In this document: piece by piece, positions 8,363 to 14,718 of the stretch
Numbering within the stretch: position 1 is the first letter of the stretch
How the letters are laid out: each line of letters opens with the position of its first letter
NCBI GenBank assembly: GCA_000435595.1
Contig: FR895401.1
Location: 6,331-22,356, forward strand
Reading direction: 5' to 3'
DNA: 16,026 nucleotides
From: Firmicutes bacterium CAG:882
GTDB taxonomy: Bacteria > Bacillota > Clostridia > Lachnospirales > Lachnospiraceae
Program-made: the position numbers and the translations under genes
The notes under the pieces: model-generated
What the model was told of the DNA's origin: nothing
The model's input: only the letters and a program-made list of their open reading frames with translations
Databases searched by the model: none

Positions 8363-9793
8363 TTATTTTTTTATCTTTGACTTAACCATACCGCACAGAT
8401 ATCTCACACTCGCCCTGTTAAGCACAAGGTACAGCACATATGCTGCTGTCGATATGCCAAAAGCCGCAATTGACGGAAGCTTCCAGCATACATACGCACA
8501 AAGCACAACGAGAGCCAGTTCCTCTGCCATTCCGATTCCCGCCCTGTTCCGTTCTGCACCGTCAACAAATATTGTCTCAAGGAAAATCTGCGATATAAAA
8601 TATCTTACGCCTATCGCACACACCATAAACAATATTATGGCATCTATACTATGAATTCCGTAAGCTCCAAACGCACACAGCCCGATGCTCAATGCCATTG
8701 AAAACAGGTTGACGTACAGAAGAAATCTCTCCTTGCGTAGTACCTTGAAGTATGTCGCACAGACAAGATTCATTTTACCGTCAAATATGCACATCGGAAG
8801 CAGTATTGCCATATATGCGAGGCTGACTTCATATTGAGGAAGCCATATCTTTAACAGCTCCTTTGCAGGAATGTATACAAGAAACACTACAGGCAGCACC
8901 AGATTAAGCACATGCTTCGACATATCAAAAAGCTCTCTCTGTCGCTTTTCATCAATCTGCCTTAGTGCCGGAAAAAGAACCATCGAAATCTGTGATACAA
9001 ACAATAAGAAAAAGTTCGTAAGCGTAAGTGAGAACGACACCTCACCGAAATCCTCTATTCCCCAATACTTATCAATGATAAATCGTCCGCCGCCGAGAAT
9101 AAGATTGCTTGCAATGTTGGCAATCGTAAGATTTATTCCTATCTTCATGCTGTCCAGGGTCTCTTTAACCGTCGTGCTCATAGGAATTCTTCCCGCAAAC
9201 ACAACCTCTCTTCCCTTATACACGCAGTAAATCATGGCGCAGAGCTTTGCCGCCATGTAAAGCCATACATAGACCTTGTAATCATTGCTGCCCAGCACAA
9301 AAAGTGCCAGTATCGCTGCCATGAAAACAATCTTGTCAATCATAACGGACATTGAATATAGTCTTGTCTCATTTGCAGCCTGAAATATACAGCCGAGATA
9401 TAAAGTCAGATTGTATAAAAGCATATATACAGCCGTCATTATGAAAACGAACTCTGCGTCCGCACCATTACCTGACAATACTGCCCACAGTACTATCCCG
9501 ATTCCTATTGCACTCTGAAACATTGCTCCGAATCTGAACTGGGCTCCCAGAAGCTTTTTATCCATATCGGCATACTCAGTTCCGCCTATCTTCAGGTATA
9601 CACCATCATTGAGCCCGAAATGAAAAAAACCGGTATATCCCGTATAGAACAGGAATAATGACCAATATCCATAATTCGGCTTATCAAAAAACTTAGGCAG
9701 GATAAGGGATGTCAGCACACTCAGCAGAAGCGATATTCCCTGAGCCGCAAAAGCATATAATATATTTCTTAAGATTCTCTTTTCCTGCTTCAT
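8363..9793 (-). CDS. Polysaccharide/oligosaccharide flippase, MOP superfamily (Wzx/PST-like)
   Basis: The 476-residue protein is a multi-pass membrane protein with about 12-14 hydrophobic segments (for example near 9-31, 88-107, 115-135, 150-168, 217-235, 253-275, 294-312, 357-379, 383-401 and 443-458). The opening KRILRNILYAFAAQGISLLLSVLTSLILPKFF and the following GYWSLFLFYTGYTGFFHFGLNDG are characteristic of polysaccharide-synthesis flippases that move lipid-linked oligosaccharides across the cytoplasmic membrane. Its ATG follows directly on the TAA of the upstream decarboxylase gene, with no spacing and no clear ribosome site, so translation probably depends on termination-reinitiation. 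No glycosyltransferase or polymerase gene is nearby, so the transported glycan is unknown. A different member of the MOP superfamily is possible, but the N-terminal pattern favours a glycan flippase. Confidence 0.85.
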   Translation of the reverse strand: MKQEKRILRNILYAFAAQGISLLLSVLTSLILPKFFDKPNYGYWSLFLFYTGYTGFFHFGLNDGVYLKIGGTEYADMDKKLLGAQFRFGAMFQSAIGIGIVLWAVLSGNGADAEFVFIMTAVYMLLYNLTLYLGCIFQAANETRLYSMSVMIDKIVFMAAILALFVLGSNDYKVYVWLYMAAKLCAMIYCVYKGREVVFAGRIPMSTTVKETLDSMKIGINLTIANIASNLILGGGRFIIDKYWGIEDFGEVSFSLTLTNFFLLFVSQISMVLFPALRQIDEKRQRELFDMSKHVLNLVLPVVFLVYIPAKELLKIWLPQYEVSLAYMAILLPMCIFDGKMNLVCATYFKVLRKERFLLYVNLFSMALSIGLCAFGAYGIHSIDAIILFMVCAIGVRYFISQIFLETIFVDGAERNRAGIGMAEELALVVLCAYVCWKLPSIAAFGISTAAYVLYLVLNRASVRYLCGMVKSKIKK

Positions 9794-10726
9794 TTATATA
9801 ATTGTCTTAAAATACTCAATCGTCCTCTTAAGACCATCCTCCAGCTTAATTGTCGGCTTCCAGCCAAGTTCTTTCATTGCCAGATCAATCACGGGCTTTC
9901 TCTGTGTAGGATCATCAGAAGGAAGCTCTCTATACACAATCCCGGACTTGCTTCCCGTTGCCGAAAGAACAAGTTCTGCAAGCTGCTTCATCGTAAACTC
10001 GCCCGGATTTCCCAGATTCACGGGACCTGTAAAGCCATCCCTTGAATCCATCATCCTTACCATTCCTTCGATAAGATCATCAACATAGCAGAAGCTTCTC
10101 GTCTGCGTTCCGTCGCCATATATGGTTATATCCTCGCCCTTAAGTGCCTGCACAATAAAGTTAGACACCACTCTTCCGTCCTGCGGATTCATTCTCGGTC
10201 CGTATGTGTTAAATATGCGGATAACCTTGATGTCGACATCGTGCTGTCTGTGATAATCAAAGAACAACGTCTCCGCCATTCTCTTTCCCTCGTCATAGCA
10301 GGAACGTATACCTATCGTATTGACATTTCCTCTGTAGCTCTCCGGCTGGGGATGAACGAGCGGATCTCCATATACCTCACTCGTACTTGCCTGCAAAATT
10401 CTTGCATTACAGTGCTTTGCAAGTCCTAACATATTAATTGCACCGTACACACTTGTCTTAGCGGTCTTAATCGGATCGTATTGATAATGCGGAGGACTCG
10501 CAGGACATGCAAGATTGTATATTCTGTCAACATCCACATAAATCGGTTCCGTGACATCATGACATATAAATTCAAAATCAGGATTCCTCATCAGATGTTC
10601 TATATTATTCTTACTTCCGGTAAAAAGATTATCCATACAGATAACGTAATTACCTTCACTAAGCAGACGTTCACAAAGATGTGAACCCAAAAAACCTGCT
10701 CCACCGCTGACCAACACTCTGTTCAT
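9794..10726 (-). CDS. uxs: UDP-glucuronate decarboxylase (UDP-xylose synthase), extended SDR
   Basis: The enzyme converts UDP-glucuronate to UDP-xylose and CO2 using bound NAD. The 310-residue protein has the Rossmann motif GGAGFLG (8-14), then DNLFTGSKNNI, NLACPASPPHYQYDPIKT, LQASTSEVYGDP, the YxxxK pair Tyr144/Lys148 in SCYDEGKR, RIFNTYGPRM, DGRVVSNFIVQAL and GDGTQTRSFCYVDDLI. These identify the decarboxylase branch rather than GalE or a dehydratase. The usual segment YWGNVNPIG reads YRGNVNTIG here, two substitutions close to the active-site loop. It lies 15 bases after the XRE regulator gene, with a GGGAGA ribosome site, and abuts the flippase gene with no gap. The pair suggests a surface glycan containing xylose or a derived sugar; no UDP-glucose dehydrogenase gene is visible here to supply the substrate. 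Confidence 0.93.
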   Translation of the reverse strand: MNRVLVSGGAGFLGSHLCERLLSEGNYVICMDNLFTGSKNNIEHLMRNPDFEFICHDVTEPIYVDVDRIYNLACPASPPHYQYDPIKTAKTSVYGAINMLGLAKHCNARILQASTSEVYGDPLVHPQPESYRGNVNTIGIRSCYDEGKRMAETLFFDYHRQHDVDIKVIRIFNTYGPRMNPQDGRVVSNFIVQALKGEDITIYGDGTQTRSFCYVDDLIEGMVRMMDSRDGFTGPVNLGNPGEFTMKQLAELVLSATGSKSGIVYRELPSDDPTQRKPVIDLAMKELGWKPTIKLEDGLKRTIEYFKTII

Positions 10727-10741
10727 TTCAAGTCTCCCTTA

Positions 10742-11047
10742 TTATTTCTTCTCCTTGAGTGTTATCTCAACCTCAAGACCTATACTGTCCGCAACACGGA
10801 CAATCATATCAAGAGTAGGATTATACTTACCGCTCTCAAGACGACTGATATTAGGTCTCTGAATACCTGTTATCTCTGAAATATCAGCCTGGGTAATCTT
10901 CTTCGACTTACGGTAACGGATAAGCTGCTCTATAAGTTCCTTTCTTGTCTCAAGCTGTACATTCTCAACCTGCTTCTTATTGTTGTTTTTAGCTGTCTTC
11001 TTGTCAGCAGATAACTGTGCTGCCTCATTTGCTATGTTCTTAGCCAT
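10742..11047 (-). CDS. XRE/Cro-family helix-turn-helix regulator
   Basis: This is a small DNA-binding protein of 101 residues. The C-terminal half (about 40-101) is a typical XRE domain: IRYRKSKKITQADISEITGIQRPNISRLESGKYNPTLDMIVRVADSIGLEVEI. The recognition helix is around GIQRPNISRLESG. The N-terminal 35 residues are lysine- and asparagine-rich and look disordered. I place the start at the ATG at 11047 because GGAGG (11057-11053) sits six bases before it; an ATG four codons upstream would use this same sequence as coding. Upstream is a near-consensus promoter with a short palindrome in the leader, a possible autoregulatory site. The gene heads the operon with UDP-xylose synthase and flippase, so control of those genes is plausible but unproven. 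No toxin partner is evident beside it. Confidence 0.85.
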   Translation of the reverse strand: MAKNIANEAAQLSADKKTAKNNNKKQVENVQLETRKELIEQLIRYRKSKKITQADISEITGIQRPNISRLESGKYNPTLDMIVRVADSIGLEVEITLKEKK

Positions 11048-11052
11048 AATTT

Positions 11053-11057
11053 CCTCC
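11053..11057 (-). promoter_or_regulatory. Ribosome binding site deciding the XRE regulator start
   Basis: GGAGG, read leftward, lies five bases before the ATG at 11047. The upstream in-frame ATG at 11059 is almost fused to this site, so it is unlikely to be the start. Confidence 0.7.
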
Positions 11058-11078
11058 ATTTTTCATTCGCATAAAGCC

Positions 11079-11088
11079 GGAATATTCC
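11079..11088. promoter_or_regulatory. Palindrome GGAATATTCC in the regulator leader, possible operator
   Basis: A perfect 10-base inverted repeat lies about 22 bases downstream of the -10 box and 31 bases before the XRE regulator start. XRE proteins often bind such dyads next to their own promoter. The position fits autoregulation by blocking elongation, but a 10-base palindrome can occur by chance. Confidence 0.3.
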
Positions 11089-11109
11089 CGTATCATTTAG
11101 GATTAAACT

Positions 11110-11138
11110 ATATTATCATAACCGAGACTTGGTGTCAA
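11110..11138 (-). promoter_or_regulatory. Near-consensus promoter for the leftward XRE-uxs-flippase operon
   Basis: Read leftward, TTGACA (11138-11133) is a perfect -35 box. A 17-base spacer follows, then TAATAT (11115-11110), close to the consensus -10. The start of transcription should be near 11103, giving a leader of about 55 bases. The leader contains the perfect palindrome GGAATATTCC (11079-11088), a possible operator. This may drive several of the leftward genes, because no clear terminator is seen before glmS. Confidence 0.75.
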
Positions 11139-11146
11139 TCTCATTT

Positions 11147-11299
11147 TTATACCCCTGCATACTGCAAGCATTGCTTGCAGTATTGCCACCAATAAGCAGT
11201 TTGAAAGTTTTTCTTTCAAACTTATCCCCATGCATACTGCAAGCATTGCTTGCAGTACTGCCTCCAATAAGCAGTTTGAAAATATTATTTCAAACTGCT
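11147..11299. repeat. Tandem pair of 75-bp double-hairpin repeats
   Basis: Two copies in direct orientation start at 11147 and 11222, exactly 75 bases apart. Each begins TTAT(A)CCCC and GCAT. A first hairpin follows (arms TACTGCAAGC and GCTTGCAGTA, 3-base loop ATT; 11160-11182 and 11235-11257), then a linker and a second hairpin. The 50 bases from 11157 and from 11232 match at 48 positions by my reading. The second hairpins differ at the tip but both pair well: GTTTGAAAG/CTTTCAAAC at 11199-11221, and GCAGTTTGAAA/TTTCAAACTGC at 11271-11298. The pair lies between two divergent promoters. Neither second hairpin has a clean T-run after it on both strands, so simple terminators are not a full explanation. 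It may be a dispersed palindromic repeat of REP type or a small non-autonomous element; no further copy was seen in this window. Confidence 0.85.
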
Positions 11300-11338
11300 C
11301 TTCAGCCTGTGCTTTTCCTAAGCTTTACATATATTAAC

Positions 11339-11367
11339 TTGAATTTATCACGACTATGGAATATAAT
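11339..11367 (+). promoter_or_regulatory. Near-consensus promoter for the DUF975 gene
   Basis: TTGAAT (11339-11344), a 17-base spacer and a perfect TATAAT (11362-11367) precede the gene. Transcription would begin near 11374, leaving a leader of about 26 bases to the ATG at 11400. It sits just right of the hairpin repeats. Confidence 0.75.
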
Positions 11368-11387
11368 ATTTGATAAATGTAATATTT

Positions 11388-11393
11388 AAGGAG
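11388..11393 (+). promoter_or_regulatory. Ribosome binding site deciding the DUF975 gene start
   Basis: AAGGAG is placed six bases before the ATG at 11400. An in-frame ATG at 11370 lies upstream of this site and next to the -10 box, so it is not a credible start. Confidence 0.75.
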
Positions 11394-11399
11394 TTAATT

Positions 11400-12194
11400 A
11401 TGAATCACCCGATTTCAGCCATCAAGAAAGCAGCAAGACGCATTCTTGGTTCGTATTTTTTCCGCTGTGCCGTGGCAAGTTTTATAACCGGCACCGGAAT
11501 CCTGCTTGTATTTAACTATGTACTCGACGGAACCCTGCATGTTGAGAATGCTTTTGACACCGAGCAATTCTATCAGGTACTCATCTCGGGGACATCCCTC
11601 GATGAGCTCATCAATAATATTTATAATAACTTCCGCTCGCTTGCAGAGTCGGCCGGCTACACGGCATACATGGCGATGCTTCGAAGGTTTGCACTTGCCA
11701 CAATCGTCTCATATCTTATAAGGCTTATATATAATTTTCTTATTGTATATCCATTTGAAGTCGGCTCTAACCGTTTCTATATGGATGCACACTACACCGA
11801 ACCGAAGTATGGCACATTGCTTACCGGATTTAAAGAAAATTATCCCAATGTAATATTCATACAATTTTTAAGGCATCTTAAAGTATTTTTATGGTCCCTT
11901 CTCTTTATTGTACCCGGCGCGATAAAAAGCTACGAAACCTTCATGGTTCCGTACCTTCTCGCCGAGAATCCCGATATCGACCGACATGAAGTGTTCCGTC
12001 TCAGCCGTAAGATGATGGACGGCAACAAGCTTAATGTATTTATACTGAACCTCTCTTTCATCGGCTGGCTCATTTTTTCAGCAATCACGGGGGGACTTGC
12101 CTACATAGTTTTTGTTGCTCCCTACTATGATGCCTGCCTTGCCAACATCGCAATGCGCATAAAATCGGAATATAACAATCGTTCTGAAAACTAA
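11400..12194 (+). CDS. DUF975 family integral membrane protein
   Basis: The 264-residue protein has about five or six hydrophobic segments, near 19-41, 95-118, 152-173, 213-228 and 229-244. The C-terminal half carries the DUF975 signature: PGAIKSYETFMVPYLLAENPDIDRHEVFRLSRKMMDGNKLNVFILNLSFIGW, followed by a final hydrophobic span and PYYDACLANIAMR. Proteins of this family are common in Firmicutes; I know of no established biochemical role. The loop between the first two spans (about 45-90) is hydrophilic and variable. It has its own near-consensus promoter and ribosome site. The next gene lies 109 bases downstream on the same strand, with a hairpin and possible promoter between, so the two may be only partly cotranscribed. 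The family call is from memory of the motif. Confidence 0.85.
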   Translation: MNHPISAIKKAARRILGSYFFRCAVASFITGTGILLVFNYVLDGTLHVENAFDTEQFYQVLISGTSLDELINNIYNNFRSLAESAGYTAYMAMLRRFALATIVSYLIRLIYNFLIVYPFEVGSNRFYMDAHYTEPKYGTLLTGFKENYPNVIFIQFLRHLKVFLWSLLFIVPGAIKSYETFMVPYLLAENPDIDRHEVFRLSRKMMDGNKLNVFILNLSFIGWLIFSAITGGLAYIVFVAPYYDACLANIAMRIKSEYNNRSEN

Positions 12195-12236
12195 CATCTT
12201 TACAAATATATTTTTGAGTGATAATCTTTATGATAA

Positions 12237-12259
12237 GTGGGTTTTGCCCACGTTATAAT
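12237..12259 (+). promoter_or_regulatory. Hairpin plus TATAAT between the DUF975 gene and the next gene
   Basis: The inverted repeat GTGGG-TTTTG-CCCAC (12237-12251), which extends with ATAA/TTAT arms around one bulged base, is followed at once by a perfect TATAAT (12254-12259). The -35 region is poor (around 12230-12236). The hairpin may be a weak terminator, an operator in the promoter spacer, or both. The -10 box would start a transcript near 12266, 38 bases before the next gene. Confidence 0.35.
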
Positions 12260-12303
12260 GCAGCTTGATGCATCCTGCACAGTCCGCAATGAGGGAGGAA
12301 GTA

Positions 12304-13116
12304 ATGGGATTTATAGTATTTTTTCTGATATGGTATTTTGCTTACGCACGCAACAACCCGAAACTTTTTGACAAAATCAGACGCCACAAGGTGATGATAG
12401 GCATAATTATAGCCGGTCTTGTTTTTTCAAACACATCAAGCACCCTTCTCGGGCTCTCTGTAATACTCGCAACAATAGGACTTCCTATTTATATTATATT
12501 TAAGGCAATCAAGGGAATTGCCGGAGGTGAAAAACAGGAGGCAAAAGAAGCAAGACGTGCCCGTGACGAGGCCATTCCACGCTCAGAGCAGCTTCCCAAT
12601 GCCGTTCCTAAACGAATCAGGATTGTGGAGAAATTCAACAACAAGTACAACTTAAATCTCACATCCTCACAGATTCAGACAATAGTTGACGCATCCTACA
12701 TCTCGACTGACTGGGAGTACTTAATCCTCTCAATGCAGAAGGAATATCAGACAATTCATCAGTGGTTCAAGGCTCCTATCGGTGGCTGGCTCCGTGTATA
12801 TTTAAAGGTTTTCAATGTCCAGACCGTATCCTCCGATATGGCTCAGCAGAAGCGTATCTGCCTCGACTCCTTCGACCAGATATTCCGCTCGATTGACCTG
12901 TCGGATTATAACACCCCTGCATGGGATATAAGCCACGTCAACAACACCTACATGACGAACTTCGATGACATTTCATTCATGATTGCATATCGTTTTCTTG
13001 AGTCCAACGGACACAAATACAACCTCGGCGAGGTTGAGATTCTAAAGACCGATGACGAGCTCTCAAAGCTCAGGAAAAAATACGATGAGGAAGCACAGGG
13101 AATGCCGGGAATATAG
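12304..13116 (+). CDS. Unrecognised membrane-anchored protein with soluble C-terminal domain
   Basis: I do not recognise a family. The 270-residue protein begins with hydrophobic segments near 2-15, 29-41 and 47-68, separated by a basic loop (RRHK near 26-29). A charged linker at 75-105 (EKQEAKEARRARDEA) leads to a soluble region of about 160 residues rich in aromatic and acidic residues. Conspicuous stretches are RIVEKFNNKYNLNLTSSQIQTIVDASYISTDWEYLI (106-141) and FDDISFMIAYRFLESNG (220-236). The C-terminal domain should face the cytoplasm if the positive-inside rule holds. I chose the ATG at 12304 because GGAGG sits five bases before it; an ATG at 12265 lacks a site and adds 13 unlikely residues. 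It follows the DUF975 gene and ends at a strong terminator. A role at the envelope is inferred only from topology. Confidence 0.75.
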   Translation: MGFIVFFLIWYFAYARNNPKLFDKIRRHKVMIGIIIAGLVFSNTSSTLLGLSVILATIGLPIYIIFKAIKGIAGGEKQEAKEARRARDEAIPRSEQLPNAVPKRIRIVEKFNNKYNLNLTSSQIQTIVDASYISTDWEYLILSMQKEYQTIHQWFKAPIGGWLRVYLKVFNVQTVSSDMAQQKRICLDSFDQIFRSIDLSDYNTPAWDISHVNNTYMTNFDDISFMIAYRFLESNGHKYNLGEVEILKTDDELSKLRKKYDEEAQGMPGI

Positions 13117-13147
13117 AAACTTAGATTCAGAAGCGTGAAGCTATATT

Positions 13148-13195
13148 AAAATAACCTGTACATATCAAATTGTGATATTGTACAGGTTATTTTTT
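13148..13195. terminator. Hairpin terminator between converging genes
   Basis: A stem of 12 or more base pairs (ATAACCTGTACA at 13151-13162 with TGTACAGGTTAT at 13179-13190) encloses a loop that can itself pair (TATCA/TGATA). The rightward reading ends in a T-run (13190-13195), so it should end the 270-residue protein's transcript. Read leftward, the tail TTATTTTAATA is poorer but could end the VanZ-like gene's transcript, whose stop is about 35 bases away. Confidence 0.85.
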
Positions 13196-13227
13196 GTTAA
13201 TTATTTTATACATCCCCTGATGTATGC

Positions 13228-13737
13228 TTATACTTTATCCGAAGTGTCCGCTTCCTTCCTAATCGTGTCATACACCGTCTCTTCTCCATCTTCCGTTCGC
13301 TCTTTATCACGCTCACTGCGTGCATATGCGCCGTCGGCTTCCATCCGATGCTTTATAAGCCACCTCACGCCATGATATACGCCTCTCACAGCCACAAACG
13401 CCGCAAACATTGTAAAGAAACCGAGCATGCCGAACACGATATCATCAAACTCCATATTGCCCGTTCCGCTAATCTTCTGTCCTATCTCAATCGCGAATGT
13501 GATAACAAGTATAAGCGTGAACACATAAATCCACGCGATGACCATGATGTGCTTCTTCTGTGCAAGCCACTTAAAAAGCGGATACACCACAAAAATCAAA
13601 CCGATTCCCAGCACACCGATTACGAGAAAGTGCAGCGCCTTGTCCGAAAAATTGTACTCGAACCTATCGTTCAGGTGCATTATGTAATTATGTATCCTGG
13701 CTATGATACCCATAATCCGGTAGAGTGCTTCGCTCAT
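13228..13737 (-). CDS. VanZ-like membrane protein
   Basis: The 169-residue protein has three or four membrane spans (about 35-57, 63-82 and 98-117, with a possible short one at the N-terminus). It carries the spaced residues of VanZ-like proteins: SDKALHF (Asp32, Lys33, His36), then EIGQ (Glu84 to Gln87), then MEFDDIVFGMLG (Asp98/Asp99, Gly103, Gly106). VanZ proteins were named from a teicoplanin-resistance cluster, but most chromosomal members have no assigned role and no van genes are present here. The last 40 residues are very hydrophilic and mostly acidic (ERTEDGEETVYDTIRKEADTSDKV), an unusual cytoplasmic tail. GGGAGGAG precedes the start. It is transcribed alone, toward the shared terminator. 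The family call is moderately firm; function is unknown. Confidence 0.7.
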   Translation of the reverse strand: MSEALYRIMGIIARIHNYIMHLNDRFEYNFSDKALHFLVIGVLGIGLIFVVYPLFKWLAQKKHIMVIAWIYVFTLILVITFAIEIGQKISGTGNMEFDDIVFGMLGFFTMFAAFVAVRGVYHGVRWLIKHRMEADGAYARSERDKERTEDGEETVYDTIRKEADTSDKV

Positions 13738-13757
13738 GTATACTCCTCCCTTATGTC

Positions 13758-13785
13758 ATGATAATTAATATATAAATCCATGCAA
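13758..13785 (-). promoter_or_regulatory. Candidate promoter of the VanZ-like gene
   Basis: Read leftward, TTGCAT (13785-13780) and TATCAT (13763-13758) are 16 bases apart, in the 66-base gap between the toxin gene stop and the VanZ-like start. Both boxes are imperfect, and the surrounding sequence is so AT-rich that other matches are possible. Confidence 0.4.
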
Positions 13786-13803
13786 CTAAATATTACCTTC
13801 AGT

Positions 13804-14718
13804 CTAATCCCAAATTCCACTATCGGCAAGCATTTTAATACTCTGTATTACCGTATCATACGTTTCAGGAACAAACAACAGTCCTAGTGTAATATCCTCA
13901 TAATCCGACTTATAAGCTTGTTCATCAACTATTCTATTCAAAATATCCGTAACACATACACCTTCTTTTGCAGACAGGCAGATGCCCAATTCAGAACGCA
14001 CAGCCCTGACCTCAGGAATTAGTTTTATAAGTTCATCAGTAATACCAATAGAGTTTACAATCTTATAGATGTCATACAAATGTCTGGAATGCCGTTCTAA
14101 TTGTCCCTGCATAAAATAATCGCACAATGCAAAGACTTTATCCGCCAAAGTCCTCTCTATGGTCTGCGTATTTATTTCAAAAGGCACCAAATCGTATGCC
14201 TCAACCAAATCAATACGATTAATTTTGCTCAAAAAACGATAAATATAATTGTCAACCATTCGTTTTGTTGTCGGAAACGGGAGTAATGCCACATACGTTT
14301 CCACTACCAACTCAGGTTTTAATATAATTGACTGTTCATATATTGATGGATACTCAGCTCTATAGCAGTTATAATCTCTCCTGCTTTTAGTAGCTTCAAG
14401 ATTTGTAATGTTAAAACCCAATTCTTCCATAGTCGCAACAATCGCCTTTTTGAGCTGCCTTTTTCCTGCCTCCCCTAGATTTCCTGTTTCCGCCGTGTAT
14501 GATAAATCAATGTCCTCAGAAAATCTGTCTAAGAGGTGATAGCACTTTGTAAGAGATGTTCCGCCTTTAAAAACCATATTATCTAATTTATTAGCCAGCA
14601 TTTTAAGCGTGATGGTTACATAATAATCTTTTTCAATAATATTAGTCGGAATCGCCAACTCGTTGGCAGCACCAATCAATAATTCCTCAAACGCTTCTCT
14701 ATCATGATGCAAATTCAT
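13804..14718 (-). CDS. abiEii: AbiEii/AbiGii-type nucleotidyltransferase toxin (type IV TA)
   Basis: The 304-residue protein matches the AbiEii toxin family, nucleotidyltransferases of the DNA polymerase beta type that block growth and, in some systems, abort phage infection. The motif order is EKDYYVT (29-35), FKGGTSLTK (50-58, the G-S loop), RFSEDIDLSY with the metal-binding Asp69 and Asp71, RTLADKVFAL (189-198, basic motif) and RHLYDIYKI (212-220). All expected motifs appear intact, so it is probably functional. Its start overlaps the antitoxin gene by 17 bases and has GGGAGATGATTT upstream, so the pair is cotranscribed, antitoxin first. The base composition is visibly lower in GC than the metabolic genes to the left, which suggests acquisition. 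The substrate (tRNA or GTP in studied relatives) cannot be told from the sequence. Confidence 0.92.
   Translation of the reverse strand: MNLHHDREAFEELLIGAANELAIPTNIIEKDYYVTITLKMLANKLDNMVFKGGTSLTKCYHLLDRFSEDIDLSYTAETGNLGEAGKRQLKKAIVATMEELGFNITNLEATKSRRDYNCYRAEYPSIYEQSIILKPELVVETYVALLPFPTTKRMVDNYIYRFLSKINRIDLVEAYDLVPFEINTQTIERTLADKVFALCDYFMQGQLERHSRHLYDIYKIVNSIGITDELIKLIPEVRAVRSELGICLSAKEGVCVTDILNRIVDEQAYKSDYEDITLGLLFVPETYDTVIQSIKMLADSGIWD

Noticed and set aside
11157..11299. CRISPR array
   Set aside because: Only two units, abutting and without spacers; each is internally palindromic, so this is a tandem repeat.
11129..11389. Rightward open frame with a repeated hydrophobic peptide
   Set aside because: It has no ATG or ribosome site, starts inside a promoter, and its repeats follow from the DNA hairpin repeat. 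Kept only as a low-score finding.
13228..13737. Glycopeptide resistance locus
   Set aside because: Only a VanZ-like membrane protein is present, with no van ligase, dehydrogenase or dipeptidase genes.
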